From assembly GCF_004791165.1 (NCBI RefSeq), contig NZ_SRUZ01000007.1, forward strand, positions 405,335 through 469,334: a DNA stretch of 64,000 bases, written 5' to 3'. Of this stretch, positions 48,432-58,229 are shown piece by piece (positions within the stretch are counted from its first letter, which is position 1; each line of letters begins with the position of its first letter). A program made the translations under genes and the position numbers. The notes beneath the pieces are model-generated. The model worked only from the letters and a program-made list of their open reading frames with translations. It was not told the origin of the DNA and did not search any database. The DNA is from Mesorhizobium sp. M8A.F.Ca.ET.218.01.1.1. GTDB taxonomy: Bacteria > Pseudomonadota > Alphaproteobacteria > Rhizobiales > Rhizobiaceae.

Positions 48432-48465
48432 CTGATCGGGGCCGCTGGCCCCGATCAGCGTTTTT
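48432..48465 (+). terminator. Strong Rho-independent terminator
   Basis: CTGATCGGGGCC (48432-48443), loop GCT, GGCCCCGATCAG (48447-48458), then CG and five T. A 12-bp perfect stem with a T-run, 59 bases after the SH3 gene. Confidence 0.85.
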
Positions 48466-48584
48466 GGCAATGGGCCTGGTGGGGCAAGGCCCACCGTGGT
48501 GTCAGGAGCGTGGCCGTTCACCGGAACGCCTGTCGTAAGGGCGCGTTAACGTCGCGATCCCTGAAACTGGTGACGAGGTTGGCC

Positions 48585-49790
48585 ATGGCCTTTCGCGATT
48601 TGGCGCAGACCCAGAACGAGGCCAGCGGCGTCCTCGCGATCCCGGCTGTCGCGGCGATGATCGCGGTGCTGTTTGCCGGCAGCACGGTGCTGACGCCTCT
48701 CTATATCATCTACAAGCAGCAATTCGGCTTTTCGCAGATCACTCTGACGCTGATTTACGCGGTCTATGTCGTCGGCAATCTCGGCGCCTTGCTGGTGTTC
48801 GGTGGCGTGTCGGACGTGGTCGGACGCCGGCCAGCAGCGCTGGCGGCGATGATCGTGGCCATTGTCAGCGCGCTTATCTTCCTGTTCGCCGGAAATGTCG
48901 TGTCGCTCGACGTGGCACGCATCCTGAGCGGGCTTGGTATCGGCATCGGCGCGGGGACCGGGACCGCCTGGATTGCCGAGCTTCTGCCGGCCGCCGACAA
49001 ATCACGTGCCAGCATCATCACCACCAGCACCAACTTCCTCGGTCTCGGTTTCGGGTCGCTGATATCGGGACTGTTGGCTCAATACGAGCCCTGGCCGCTG
49101 CGCCTGGTCTTCATCGTCTATCTCATGGCACTCGCGGTGGTGGCGGTCCTGGTCTGGCGCACTCGTGAGACCGTGGCGAAGCCGGGTGGCCTGGGGCGGA
49201 TTTCGATGCGGCCGCACCTCTCCGTGCCTGAGAAGATACGCACGCGCTTCGTCGCGCCGGCGGTGACCGGTTTCGGCGCGATGGCGTTGGTCGGCTTCTA
49301 TGCCGCGTTGGCGCCGAGCATCCTGGCGCAGCAGCTGCACGAGGCAAACTATGCCGTTGCCGGCGCTCTGTTCTTTGAACTGGCGATCGTCGCGGCGGCC
49401 AGCATCGTGGCGCTGATGCGTGTGCAGAGCAGCAAGGCCATGCTGGCCGCCCTGGCCTTGATGATCCCAAGCGTGCTGCTGGTGGTGGCGGCGCAGATGC
49501 TGGCCTCGATGGCACTGATGATCGTGGCGACGGCCTGCTGCGGTGTCGTGGCCGCACTTGGCTACCGAGGTGGCCTGCAGGTGGTGAACGAGATCGCGCC
49601 GCAGGATCGCCGTGCCGAAGTGGTGTCCAGCTTCTTCGTCTGCTGCTTTGTCGGCAACGCCCTGCCTGTCATCGGCATCGGCGTCGTGTCGACCTATGCC
49701 AGCCCTGTCGCGGCGAGCCTGGCCTTCGCGGTCATGATCATCGTCTTCGCGCTGGTGGCGCTTGCCTTCGGGCTCAGACAAAAACGCTGA
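48585..49790 (+). CDS. MFS transporter
   Basis: 401-aa major facilitator with 12 predicted membrane segments. MFS loop motif A appears as GGVSDVVGRRPAALAA after helix 2, and helix 5 carries LGFGSLISG. The substrate is unknown. The ATG at 48585 (MAFRDLAQTQNE) fits better than the upstream one at 48510, which lacks a ribosome site. It is convergent with the MATE gene 30 bases away. Confidence 0.83.
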   Translation: MAFRDLAQTQNEASGVLAIPAVAAMIAVLFAGSTVLTPLYIIYKQQFGFSQITLTLIYAVYVVGNLGALLVFGGVSDVVGRRPAALAAMIVAIVSALIFLFAGNVVSLDVARILSGLGIGIGAGTGTAWIAELLPAADKSRASIITTSTNFLGLGFGSLISGLLAQYEPWPLRLVFIVYLMALAVVAVLVWRTRETVAKPGGLGRISMRPHLSVPEKIRTRFVAPAVTGFGAMALVGFYAALAPSILAQQLHEANYAVAGALFFELAIVAAASIVALMRVQSSKAMLAALALMIPSVLLVVAAQMLASMALMIVATACCGVVAALGYRGGLQVVNEIAPQDRRAEVVSSFFVCCFVGNALPVIGIGVVSTYASPVAASLAFAVMIIVFALVALAFGLRQKR

Positions 49791-49820
49791 GACAGCCGTC
49801 AACTGGCCGGCAGCCGTGCT

Positions 49821-51293
49821 TCACCCGTGCGGCGTTTCAGGCGTCATGTTCGCGCGCTGGCGCGGCATGCCAAGGCCGGTGTCGGGCGGTTCGCCGGCAG
49901 CCGGCCTGTTCTCGATCATGTGCAAGCTGCGCCAGCCGCCGAAGCGGTAGTAGGCCGCGGCCAGGACCAGCGAGGCGATCGAACCGGCCGGGAAACTCCA
50001 CCACAGTGCTTCCTCGCCGATCACGCCGCGCATGTAATAGGCGAATCCGGTGCGCACGATGAGCACCGAGATCACCAGGATGATCAGCGGCGGCATCACG
50101 GCCCCCGTGGCGCGCACCGTGGCGAACAGCACGATGGTGATGCCGAACAGGATGAACGACCAGGACGCGACGGTGTTGATGTGGGCGGCGATATCGATGG
50201 CGGCGCTGTCACTGCTCAGGAACAGGCCCAGGATCGAGCGGTCGAAGACCCATAGCAGCGCGACGAGGGCGCCGGTCAGGACGAGGTTGAAGCCGACACC
50301 GGAGGCGGCAACGCGGCCGATCCGGTCCCAGCGGCCCGCGCCGACATTCTGCGCCGCCATGGAAGAGACCGCGGCGCCGATGGCGAGTGCCGGCATCTGG
50401 ATGTAGGTCCAGAGCTGCGCGGCGATGCCGTAGGCGGCGGCGACCTGCGAACCATAGGAGTTGACGATGCCCATCACCGTCAGCGCCGCCGCCGAGATGA
50501 CGATCATCTGCAAGCCCATCGGCACGCCCTTGAAGACGACGATGCGCAGCAATGCCGGATCCGGGCGCAGCAGAGCGAGATTGGCGCCGGCCAGCCGCAA
50601 CGGATGCTTGCGCGCATAGAGCACGACGAGGATGGCGATGACGCTCACGGTCTGGCCGATCAGCGTCGAGGTGGCGGAACCCGCGATGCCGAGTTCGGGA
50701 AACGGGCCGATGCCGCGGATGAGCAGGGGATTGAGCACGATGTCGAGCACCACCGCCAGCGCCATGAAGATGAAGGGCGTGCGGGAATCTCCGGCACCGC
50801 GCAGCACGGTCATGACGAAGGACAGAAGGTTCATCATCGGCACGGCGACGAAGATGATGCGCAGGTAGGAGCGCGCCAGCGGCAAGGCGTCGGCCGGCGT
50901 GCCAAGCGCGCCCAGGATGGCATCGACCCAGATCCAGCCGAAGACCGCGAACACCACCGAAACGAGGAAAAAGAAAGTGGCGCTGGTGCCGACGATGCGG
51001 CGCGCCTCGGGCAGGTCGCGAGCGCCGACCGACTGCGCCACCAGGATGGTGGCCGCCATGCCGATGCCGAACACCGTGCCGAGGATCAGGAACAGAACGA
51101 GGTTGGCGTTGGAGGTCGCGGTCAGCGCCGATTCGCCGAGGAATCGGCCCACCCAGACGGCATTGACCGAGCCGTTCAGCGATTGCAGCACATTGGAGCC
51201 GAGCACCGGCAGGGCGAACAGCAGCAGCGTGCGCGGGATCGGGCCGCTGGTCAGGTCGCCGGTGCGCCGACGCGCGGGCATTTTTTCGTCCAT
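49821..51293 (-). CDS. MATE family efflux transporter
   Basis: 490-aa multidrug and toxic compound extrusion protein with 12 membrane segments. Family features include IPRTLLLFALPVLGSNVLQSLNGSVNAVWVGRFLGE at the start and GAVSSMAAQNVGAGRWDRIGR in the second half, both typical of NorM/DinF-like transporters. Export of cationic compounds by Na or H antiport is expected from the family. The ATG at 51293 gives MDEKMPARRRTG. Confidence 0.9.
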   Translation of the reverse strand: MDEKMPARRRTGDLTSGPIPRTLLLFALPVLGSNVLQSLNGSVNAVWVGRFLGESALTATSNANLVLFLILGTVFGIGMAATILVAQSVGARDLPEARRIVGTSATFFFLVSVVFAVFGWIWVDAILGALGTPADALPLARSYLRIIFVAVPMMNLLSFVMTVLRGAGDSRTPFIFMALAVVLDIVLNPLLIRGIGPFPELGIAGSATSTLIGQTVSVIAILVVLYARKHPLRLAGANLALLRPDPALLRIVVFKGVPMGLQMIVISAAALTVMGIVNSYGSQVAAAYGIAAQLWTYIQMPALAIGAAVSSMAAQNVGAGRWDRIGRVAASGVGFNLVLTGALVALLWVFDRSILGLFLSSDSAAIDIAAHINTVASWSFILFGITIVLFATVRATGAVMPPLIILVISVLIVRTGFAYYMRGVIGEEALWWSFPAGSIASLVLAAAYYRFGGWRSLHMIENRPAAGEPPDTGLGMPRQRANMTPETPHG

Positions 51294-51601
51294 AACTAAG
51301 GCCTATCTCTAGTCCGGTGCGCGATGATCGCAGATTCAACCTGACAGGTCGATGTAGGCGGACGGTCCAAGGCGCTCGCGCCATGATGGGACATCATCGA
51401 CCTCGACAGCCGGGTCAACGGAGCCCGCCCAGGTCTTCGTGCGGCCCAACCTGTCGGCCGCCGGCAAGATCATGGCCGTGTCGAGCAGGACGGCCAAGCC
51501 GATCGATGCGGGCGTGCCGAAGGACGCCGCGTTCTTGAAGTAACTGCCTTCACGACCTGCTCAGGCGGACGCGCCAGGCGCGCCCGCTTGTGCGGTGATC
51601 G
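51294..51601. other. Intergenic region with a possible coding remnant
   Basis: A 308-base gap. From about 51421 to the TAA at 51541 one plus-strand frame reads EPAQVFVRPNLSAAGKIM and then AVSSRTAKPIDAGVPKDAAFLK, ending 58 bases before the next gene's stop. It resembles the C-terminal end of a protein but has no start in frame (a stop at 51355) and no known family, so it is a possible gene remnant only. Confidence 0.35.
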
Positions 51602-53071
51602 TTACTTCTTGCCGAGACCCGGCAGCGTCACCCGATAGACCAGGAACATGGTGTCGACATCGGCGCCGTCATCGGCCTTGTAGGGGGCGCCGACCTGGAA
51701 GCCGTCCTGGGCGAGGAAGTCATTGTCGTTGCCGACGAACAGGAAATAGTCGTCGGGCAGCTTCGGATCGAGGACGCTGGCGACCGACATCGCTTCCCAC
51801 TTTTCCGAGAGCTCATTGTGGTCCTTCGCCCCACCATTGTGCAGGCCGAAGCGGCCAAGCTCAGCGGCGTCGTTGATGTCGATGAACGGTGTTAGCTTGG
51901 CCGGCGTCACCGACGGGTCGAGCACGCCCTTGGGCGCGACCGGCTTGTCGGCGGCATCGAAAGGCCCGCCGGCGATGTCGGTCGCGCCGGACAGGTCGAC
52001 GATGTTGATCTGGCGGTAGAGTGACGCGTCACCCTTCTTCAGGCCCTGGCCGTTGCCGCTGTCGCGCGCCAGCATCAGGAAGGACGTGTCCGAAAGCGCC
52101 ACGATCTCGCTTTGCGCGGCGACCTTGGTCTTGCCCTTGGCATCCTTGAACACCGGCAGCGGCACGACATATTCATGCGCGAGCTTCAGATGGGCGAGGT
52201 CGGAGGCATCATAGACCAGCGCCCGGGTATTCTGCCGTGTCGAGGGCGAATCGCCGCCATCCTGCCTCGGAGCCGACTGCAGCACGGCGATCAGGAACTT
52301 GCCGTCCGGCGTCATCGCCATGCCTTCGAGGCCCTGGTTGTTCTGGCGCCCGGTTTCGGGATCCTTCGGATCAGGATCGGCGGCGCCAGGGCCGGGATTG
52401 TCGGAGGAGAAGTTCGGCGCGCCCTTGCGCATCGGCACGAGGGCCGCCGGCGGCTGGGTCGCCGACATCAGGCGGCCTTGCGCGGAGAACCTGTAGATGT
52501 TGGGGCCGTACTCGTCGGAGATGAACATCGAACCGTCGGGCAGCCGCACGATAGCCTCAGTGTCGAGGGCGAGCTTGCCGTTGGTGGCGACGGGCAGCAT
52601 CGGCATGTCGCCGGCGGCCGGGCGCACATCCGACAGCGGATCGAGGCCGGTGGCATCGGCGCCCTTGTCGTCGGTGAGAAGCATGGTTTCGGCAAGCGTC
52701 GCCTTGACGCCCGTCTGCTCCTGGCCGGCGGCGGGAGCAGCGCCCGGCGCGAGAGGCGTGAACTCGATGCCGATGGTGTTGAGGCGCGGCCGGTAGTCGG
52801 TGGTGCCGGCGACATTGTAGCCACGGTCGGGCAGGAGCCAGAGCGATCCCTTGTAGGTGCCCGCATCATGTGTCCAGCCGGATGTGTCGATCGCCATGCC
52901 GGAGCCCGAGCCGAAGGTCTCGCCGAACTTGCCGCGCTGGTCGGCCGGGATGCGACCGACGCCGACCAGGCCCTTGTTGATGTAGGCCACGCCGTCGGCA
53001 AGCGCCGGGGTGAGAGCGGTGAAAAAGGCCAGGGCGACGCCGAGCGAGGCGGTTCGGGACAGATGTTTCAT
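51602..53071 (-). CDS. Periplasmic esterase-like phytase-domain protein
   Basis: 489-aa secreted protein of the 'esterase-like activity of phytase' family. The signal peptide is MKHLSRTASLGVALAFFTALTPALADG. The rest is a repeated six-bladed-propeller-like pattern, seen in SLWLLPDRGYNVAGTTDYRPRLNTIG, RLPDGSMFISDEYGPNIYRFS, NNQGLEGMAMTPDGKFLIAVLQS and SEKWEAMSVASVLDPKLPDDYFLFVGNDNDF. The acidic clusters fit metal binding. The ATG at 53071 has AGAGGA upstream; the frame extends to 53137. The true substrate is not known. Confidence 0.83.
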   Translation of the reverse strand: MKHLSRTASLGVALAFFTALTPALADGVAYINKGLVGVGRIPADQRGKFGETFGSGSGMAIDTSGWTHDAGTYKGSLWLLPDRGYNVAGTTDYRPRLNTIGIEFTPLAPGAAPAAGQEQTGVKATLAETMLLTDDKGADATGLDPLSDVRPAAGDMPMLPVATNGKLALDTEAIVRLPDGSMFISDEYGPNIYRFSAQGRLMSATQPPAALVPMRKGAPNFSSDNPGPGAADPDPKDPETGRQNNQGLEGMAMTPDGKFLIAVLQSAPRQDGGDSPSTRQNTRALVYDASDLAHLKLAHEYVVPLPVFKDAKGKTKVAAQSEIVALSDTSFLMLARDSGNGQGLKKGDASLYRQINIVDLSGATDIAGGPFDAADKPVAPKGVLDPSVTPAKLTPFIDINDAAELGRFGLHNGGAKDHNELSEKWEAMSVASVLDPKLPDDYFLFVGNDNDFLAQDGFQVGAPYKADDGADVDTMFLVYRVTLPGLGKK

Positions 53072-53350
53072 GGACAATCCTCTTTGTGACGAAGCATGCC
53101 GGAGCGGCCGAAGGACAAACGGAAAGAGGTGCCGCATCGATGATGCCGCGCGCGCCTCCCCGAAAGCGATCTAAGGCGTCAACATGATGCTTGCGTGACA
53201 GCGCGCCATGCCGACCAGCAGCGGTCTCCAAGTGCCGATGAAACGCTGGACGGCATGAGATTGCTGATGGCCCATCTGCCGCATTCAACGTACTAGACAC
53301 TTATGTACAGTGCATATAGAGTGCTGGCTCTGACAGACCGGGAGGAAGTC

Positions 53351-55762
53351 TTGAAGTCGCACTACCGCGCAGTTGTCATTGGGGGTGGCGTGGTGGGCGC
53401 CTCGGTGCTCTACCACCTGACGCGGTTCGGCTGGAGCGATGTGGCGCTGATCGAGCGCGCCGAACTGACCGCCGGCTCGACCTGGCACGCGGCGGCCGGT
53501 TTCCATGCGCTCAACGCCGATCCCAATGTCGCTGCGCTGCAGGACTACACCATCAACCTCTACCGCGAGATCGAGGCCGAATCCGGCTGGGATATCGGGC
53601 TGCACATGACCGGCGGCGTCAACATCGCCAGTGATCCGGCGCGCTGGGAGTGGCTGAAATCGGCCTGGGCGGTGTTCCAGTCGGTCGGCATCGAGACGGC
53701 CCGGCTGGTTACGCCCGACGAGATCAAGGCGATCTGCCCGATCGTCGACGTCACCGGCGTGCTCGGCGGCCTTCATGACTCCAACGAAGGCCATCTCGAT
53801 CCATACGGCACGACGCACGCCTATGCCGGCGCCGCCAAGAAGCGTGGCGCCGATGTCATCCTGCGCAACCGCGTGGTCGAGCTGAAGGCGCGCGCCGACG
53901 GCCAGTGGGATGTCGTCACCGAGCAGGGCACCATCGTTGCCGAGCATGTCGTCAACGTCGGCGGGTTATGGGCCAAGCAGCTCGGCCGCATGGCTGGCGT
54001 CGACCTGCCGGTGACACCGATGGAGCACCATTATTTCGTCACCGAGGACATTCCCGAGATCGCGGCGCTGGACAGCGAAATCGGCCTCGCCGTCGATCTC
54101 GACGGCTTCTCCTACCTGCGCCAGGAGCGCAAGGGCGTGCTGCTCGGTGTTTACGAGCAGAACCCGAAGCACTGGAACATGGACGGCGCGCCGTGGGACT
54201 ATGGCATCGAGCTGATCCCGGAAGACATCGACCGCATCAGCCCGGAACTCGCCAAGACGCATGAACGCTTTCCCTGCCTGGCGACGGCCGGCATCCGCAA
54301 ATGGGTCAACGGCGCCTTCACCTTCACCCCCGACGGCAATCCGATCGTCGGTCCGGTGCGCGGCTTGAAAAATTACTGGGTCGCCTGCGGCGTCATGGCC
54401 GGCTTCAGCCAGGGCGGCGGCGTCGGCAAGTCGCTGGCCGAGTGGATGATTTACGGCGAGCCGCAGGCCGACATCTTCGGCATGGACATCGCCCGCTACG
54501 GCGCCTTCGCCGCCAACCGCGAATATCTCAGGCAGACGACACGCCAGTTCTATTCACGCCGCTTCGTCATGACCTTTCCCAATGAGCGATTGCCGGCGGG
54601 CCGGCCTTTGAAGCGCCCGGGCGCCTATGACGGCATGGCTGCTGCCGGCTGCGAATGGACGGCCTCCTGGGGGCTGGAAATCCCGGCCTATTTCGCGCCG
54701 ATGGGTTTTTGCGAGAACACGACGCTCAAGCGCTCCAACGCCTTCGACATCGTCGGCGACGAAGCGCTGCAGGTGCGCCGTGCCGCCGGCCTCATCGATA
54801 TCTCGGCCTATTCGCGCTACGCGATTTCAGGGCCGGGCGCCGAGGCGTGGCTCGACCGGCTGCTCGCCTGCCGGCTGCCGAAAGCCGGCCAGGCGCGGCT
54901 GGCGCCCATGCTCGGGCCGGACGGGCGGTTGAAGGGCGATCTGACCGTCATCAACTGGGGCGGCGGCGACTATTGGCTGACGGGCTCCTATTATCTCCGG
55001 GAGTTCCACCTGCGCTGGTTCGAGAGACAGGCGCGAGAGGGCGTCACGGTCACCGACATTTCGGATGCCATGAGCGGCTTCCTGCTGACCGGACCGAATG
55101 CGCGCAAGATCCTGGAACGAACGACGCATCAGGACGTGTCGGGCAAGGCGCTGCCGTTCATGGCCTGCGGCGCGTTCGATGTCGGCATGGTGCACACGCG
55201 GGTTGCCCGTCTCTCCATCGCCGGCGAACTCGGCTTCGAGATCAGCTGCCCCATGACCATGCACGCCACATTGCGCGAAACGCTGCTTGCCGCCGGCGAG
55301 GACCTCGGCCTGGCCGAGATCGGCTATTACGCGCTCAATGCGCTCAGGCTGGAGAAGAGCTTCGGCATCTGGTCGCGCGAATTCACGCAGGGCTACACGC
55401 CCGGCCAGACCGGGCTCGATCGTTTCATCGCCTTCGACAAGGGCGATTTCGTCGGCCGCGACGCGGCGCTGAAGGAACGAGACGCCGGCGCCGCGCAGCG
55501 GATCGTGACGCTGGAGATCGACGCCGTCGATGCCGATGCCAGCGGCTTCGAGCCGGTCTGGCATGGCGGCCGGCGCGTCGGCTTCGTCACCTCGGGCGGA
55601 TTCGGCTACACGATCGGCAAGAGCGTCGCGCTGGCGTTGGTGGACGACGATTTCGCCGGGGAGGGGACGGCGCTTTCGGTACACATTGTCGGCGTCGAAC
55701 GGCCTGCGCGCGTCATCTCTGCCTCGCCCTATGATCCCCAGGGCAAGGCGATGCGGCAATGA
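53351..55762 (+). CDS. Dimethylglycine dehydrogenase-like flavoprotein (DAO plus GcvT domains)
   Basis: 803-aa FAD enzyme. The N-terminal DAO domain has VVIGGGVVGASVLYHL and SAGSTWHAA-like TAGSTWHAAAGFHAL, where the His corresponds to the flavin-linked residue in dimethylglycine/sarcosine dehydrogenases. The C-terminal half has an FAO linker and a GcvT/aminomethyltransferase domain (GNYLRF-type GSYYLREFHLRWFE, then FGIWSREFTQGYTPGQTGLDRFIAFDKGDFVGRDAALKER). The GcvT part is expected to load the C1 unit on tetrahydrofolate. TTG at 53351 has GGAGGAAG upstream and is preferred to the ATG at 53303. The mttB homologue starts 13 bases later. Confidence 0.85.
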   Translation: MKSHYRAVVIGGGVVGASVLYHLTRFGWSDVALIERAELTAGSTWHAAAGFHALNADPNVAALQDYTINLYREIEAESGWDIGLHMTGGVNIASDPARWEWLKSAWAVFQSVGIETARLVTPDEIKAICPIVDVTGVLGGLHDSNEGHLDPYGTTHAYAGAAKKRGADVILRNRVVELKARADGQWDVVTEQGTIVAEHVVNVGGLWAKQLGRMAGVDLPVTPMEHHYFVTEDIPEIAALDSEIGLAVDLDGFSYLRQERKGVLLGVYEQNPKHWNMDGAPWDYGIELIPEDIDRISPELAKTHERFPCLATAGIRKWVNGAFTFTPDGNPIVGPVRGLKNYWVACGVMAGFSQGGGVGKSLAEWMIYGEPQADIFGMDIARYGAFAANREYLRQTTRQFYSRRFVMTFPNERLPAGRPLKRPGAYDGMAAAGCEWTASWGLEIPAYFAPMGFCENTTLKRSNAFDIVGDEALQVRRAAGLIDISAYSRYAISGPGAEAWLDRLLACRLPKAGQARLAPMLGPDGRLKGDLTVINWGGGDYWLTGSYYLREFHLRWFERQAREGVTVTDISDAMSGFLLTGPNARKILERTTHQDVSGKALPFMACGAFDVGMVHTRVARLSIAGELGFEISCPMTMHATLRETLLAAGEDLGLAEIGYYALNALRLEKSFGIWSREFTQGYTPGQTGLDRFIAFDKGDFVGRDAALKERDAGAAQRIVTLEIDAVDADASGFEPVWHGGRRVGFVTSGGFGYTIGKSVALALVDDDFAGEGTALSVHIVGVERPARVISASPYDPQGKAMRQ

Positions 55763-55775
55763 GGAGGAACTTCCG

Positions 55776-57329
55776 ATGATCGATGAGGCGGCACGAGACA
55801 GCAGGCGCGAACGCCGGCGCGGACGCACCGGCGAGGCGGGCAGCGAATCCAGCCGCAAGCCCAATTACCGGTCGCTGAAGAACCCGTTCCTGCTGCAGCC
55901 GATCTTTTCCGACGACCAGGTGGCGTCGATCCACGACACGGCGCTGCGGGTGCTGGAAGAGCTCGGCATCAAGGTGCTGCTGCCGCAGGCTCGCGAAGTG
56001 CTCGCCCGCGCCGGCGCGCTGGTCGATCTGGACACCGACATGGTGCGCATCGGCCGCGACATGGTGATGGCAGCCTTGGCCTCGGCGCCGCGATCGATCC
56101 ACGCCAATGCAGGCGCGCGTGCTCGCGATTTGTCGCTCGAACTGGGTTCCATGACATTCCTGGCGGGCTCCGGCGCGCCCAACGTCACCGATCTCGACCG
56201 CGGCCGGCGGCCCGGAACGCTGGTCGCCTTCGAAGAACTCATCAAGCTGGTGCAGCATTTCGATGTCTTGCACATGCTGGGGCCGTGCATCGAGCCGCAG
56301 GACATCGACAATCGTTTTCGCCACTATGCCGTCAACCGGGCGCAACTGACCTTGTCGGACAAGTTCCCATTCGTGTTCGCGCGCGGCACGCCGCAGGTCG
56401 ATGACAGTTTCGAGATGATCAGGCTGGCCCGCGGGCTGTCCGAAGACGAGTTCCGCTCCGGCGCGCATTGCTACACCGTCATCAACACAAACTCGCCGCG
56501 CCAGCTCGACATTCCCATGGCGCAAGGCATCATCGATTTCGCCAAGGCGGGGCAGGTGCTGATCATCACGCCGTTCTGCCTGGCCGGGGCGATGGCGCCG
56601 ATCACGGTGGCCGGCGCCCTGACCCTGCAGCATGCCGAAGCACTGGCTGGGCTGACGCTGGCGCAGATCGTGCGGCCGGGCGCGCCGGTGGTCTACGGTT
56701 CCTTCTCCTCCAATGTCGACATGAAATCGGGCGCACCGGCGTTCGGCACGCCGGAGCACGTCAAAGCCACACTGGGTGCGGGCCAGCTGGCACGCTTCAC
56801 CGGTCTGCCATGGCGCTCCGGTGGCGGCAGCGCGGCCAACATCTCGGACGCGCAGGCGGCGCACGAGACGCAGTTCGCGCTATGGGGCTCGGTGCTGTCG
56901 GGCGCCACCGTCTGCATCCATGCGGCCGGCTGGCTGGAAGGAGGCTTGAGCGTTTCGCTGGAAAAGCTGGTGACCGATATCGAGGCGCTGCAGACGGTGG
57001 CGGAACTCTGTGCCGCGACGCCCGGCGACGACGACGCGATAGGCTTCGAGGCGATCGCCGAAGTGCAGCCGGGCGGCCACTTTTTCTCGGCCGGCCATAC
57101 GATGGCGCGCTACCGCACCGCCTTCTACGAACCGCTGGTGGCCGACTGGTCGAATTTCGGCAACTGGACGCAAAGCGGCTCGAAGACCGCCACCGAACGC
57201 GCCACCGGCATCTGGAAACGCATCCTGGCCGATTTCGAGCCGCCCGCTTCGGCCGCCGCCACTTCAGGTGTGCTCGACGCATTCATCGCCCGGCGCACCG
57301 AAGAGGGTGGAGCGGCACCGGTTTCCTGA
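55776..57329 (+). CDS. MttB-family trimethylamine/betaine methyltransferase (non-pyrrolysine)
   Basis: 517-aa member of the MttB superfamily, corrinoid-dependent methyltransferases that demethylate quaternary amines. The frame is continuous with no in-frame TAG, so it is not a pyrrolysine enzyme. Non-Pyl members such as MtgB act on glycine betaine. Recognisable stretches are LPQAREVLARAGALVDLDTDMVRI, AGSGAPNVTDLDRGRRPGT, QVDDSFEMIRLARGL, and VYGSFSSNVDMKSGAPAFGTPEH. No corrinoid protein or activator gene is present in the window. GGAGGAAC lies 8 bases before the ATG. It follows the flavoprotein closely, implying an operon. Confidence 0.86.
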   Translation: MIDEAARDSRRERRRGRTGEAGSESSRKPNYRSLKNPFLLQPIFSDDQVASIHDTALRVLEELGIKVLLPQAREVLARAGALVDLDTDMVRIGRDMVMAALASAPRSIHANAGARARDLSLELGSMTFLAGSGAPNVTDLDRGRRPGTLVAFEELIKLVQHFDVLHMLGPCIEPQDIDNRFRHYAVNRAQLTLSDKFPFVFARGTPQVDDSFEMIRLARGLSEDEFRSGAHCYTVINTNSPRQLDIPMAQGIIDFAKAGQVLIITPFCLAGAMAPITVAGALTLQHAEALAGLTLAQIVRPGAPVVYGSFSSNVDMKSGAPAFGTPEHVKATLGAGQLARFTGLPWRSGGGSAANISDAQAAHETQFALWGSVLSGATVCIHAAGWLEGGLSVSLEKLVTDIEALQTVAELCAATPGDDDAIGFEAIAEVQPGGHFFSAGHTMARYRTAFYEPLVADWSNFGNWTQSGSKTATERATGIWKRILADFEPPASAAATSGVLDAFIARRTEEGGAAPVS

Positions 57330-57409
57330 AGGCCGGCAAATGCGCACCAAGACGTCTGAAGCTGGCTCAATTCAAGCAGCCATTGGCAATCCGCGCGTCT
57401 CGTGCAGAA

Positions 57410-58174
57410 ATGAGCGGCATGCGCGAAGCTTTGATCGCAACGGTGATCTTCCTGTGCCTGGCGGGGGCAGCTTTCGCCGCCATGGCGGTCTGGCCCAGGA
57501 TGCCGGTCAGGCATCGCGACGACGATACGAATGCCGTGGTCCGGCTCGCGGCCAACCTGTTCGGAGTGATGACCTCGCTGATGCTTGGGCTGATGATCAA
57601 CTCGGCCAAGAACACCTTCGAGTCGATCGATCACAATGTGCATGCCTATGCGACGGAGCTGATCCTACTCGACAGGACCCTGCGCCAGTACGGACCGCAA
57701 ACCGACACGGTGCGCCAGCCGCTGGTCGCCTATGTGCAGAGGGTGGTGGCCGACGCCATGCAGAGCGACGAAAGGCCTGCCGCCGGCAACGAGCTGTCCG
57801 AACATCTGTTGACGGAGATCGGCACACGGCTGAGCGCGCTGCCGCCGGCCGACGCGGCGCGCGCCTCCGTCTTGCAGGACGCCCGTCAGCGGCTGCAGAA
57901 AGTGCTGGAACTGCGCTGGGTGCTGATCGAGCAGTCGGAGGGCACGATCCCCTGGCCGCTGATCGTCATGCTGGTTACGTGGCTGGCGCTGATCTTCGCC
58001 AGTTTCGGGTTCAGGGCGCCGAGGAATGCGATCACTGCCGCGACCTTCATGGTCTCGGCCGCGCTGATTGCCGGGGCGATCTACCTGATCCTGGACATGG
58101 ATGTGGCGTTCTCCGGCCCGATCCAGATTTCGTCGGCGCCGCTGGAGCGGGCCTTGGCGGAATTGCAGCGATGA
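57410..58174 (+). CDS. DUF4239 (bestrophin-like) membrane protein
   Basis: 254-aa inner-membrane protein with four hydrophobic segments: LIATVIFLCLAGAAFAAMAVW at the N-terminus, VVRLAANLFGVMTSLMLGLMI, and two near the C-terminus (PLIVMLVTWLALIFASFGF and ITAATFMVSAALIAGAIYLIL). A long soluble middle (about residues 70-185) lies between. It matches the DUF4239 pattern. Starts at 57410 and 57419 are both possible. It is 80 bases after the mttB homologue, so may be in the same transcript; its role is unknown. Confidence 0.75.
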   Translation: MSGMREALIATVIFLCLAGAAFAAMAVWPRMPVRHRDDDTNAVVRLAANLFGVMTSLMLGLMINSAKNTFESIDHNVHAYATELILLDRTLRQYGPQTDTVRQPLVAYVQRVVADAMQSDERPAAGNELSEHLLTEIGTRLSALPPADAARASVLQDARQRLQKVLELRWVLIEQSEGTIPWPLIVMLVTWLALIFASFGFRAPRNAITAATFMVSAALIAGAIYLILDMDVAFSGPIQISSAPLERALAELQR

Positions 58175-58229
58175 TGCGGAACCGGCGGCATTCCCCAGAC
58201 ATTCATGGGGATGGCCAATGGAGGACGAC

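Noticed and set aside
55776..57329. Pyrrolysine-containing trimethylamine methyltransferase
   Set aside because: The frame is continuous without an in-frame TAG, so there is no pyrrolysine codon; the gene is a non-Pyl homologue.
57290..57329. Another palindromic-element peptide at the MttB C-terminus (TEEGGAAP)
   Set aside because: The peptide resembles TEGGAA, but the DNA lacks the C-run/G-run palindrome, so the likeness is probably chance.
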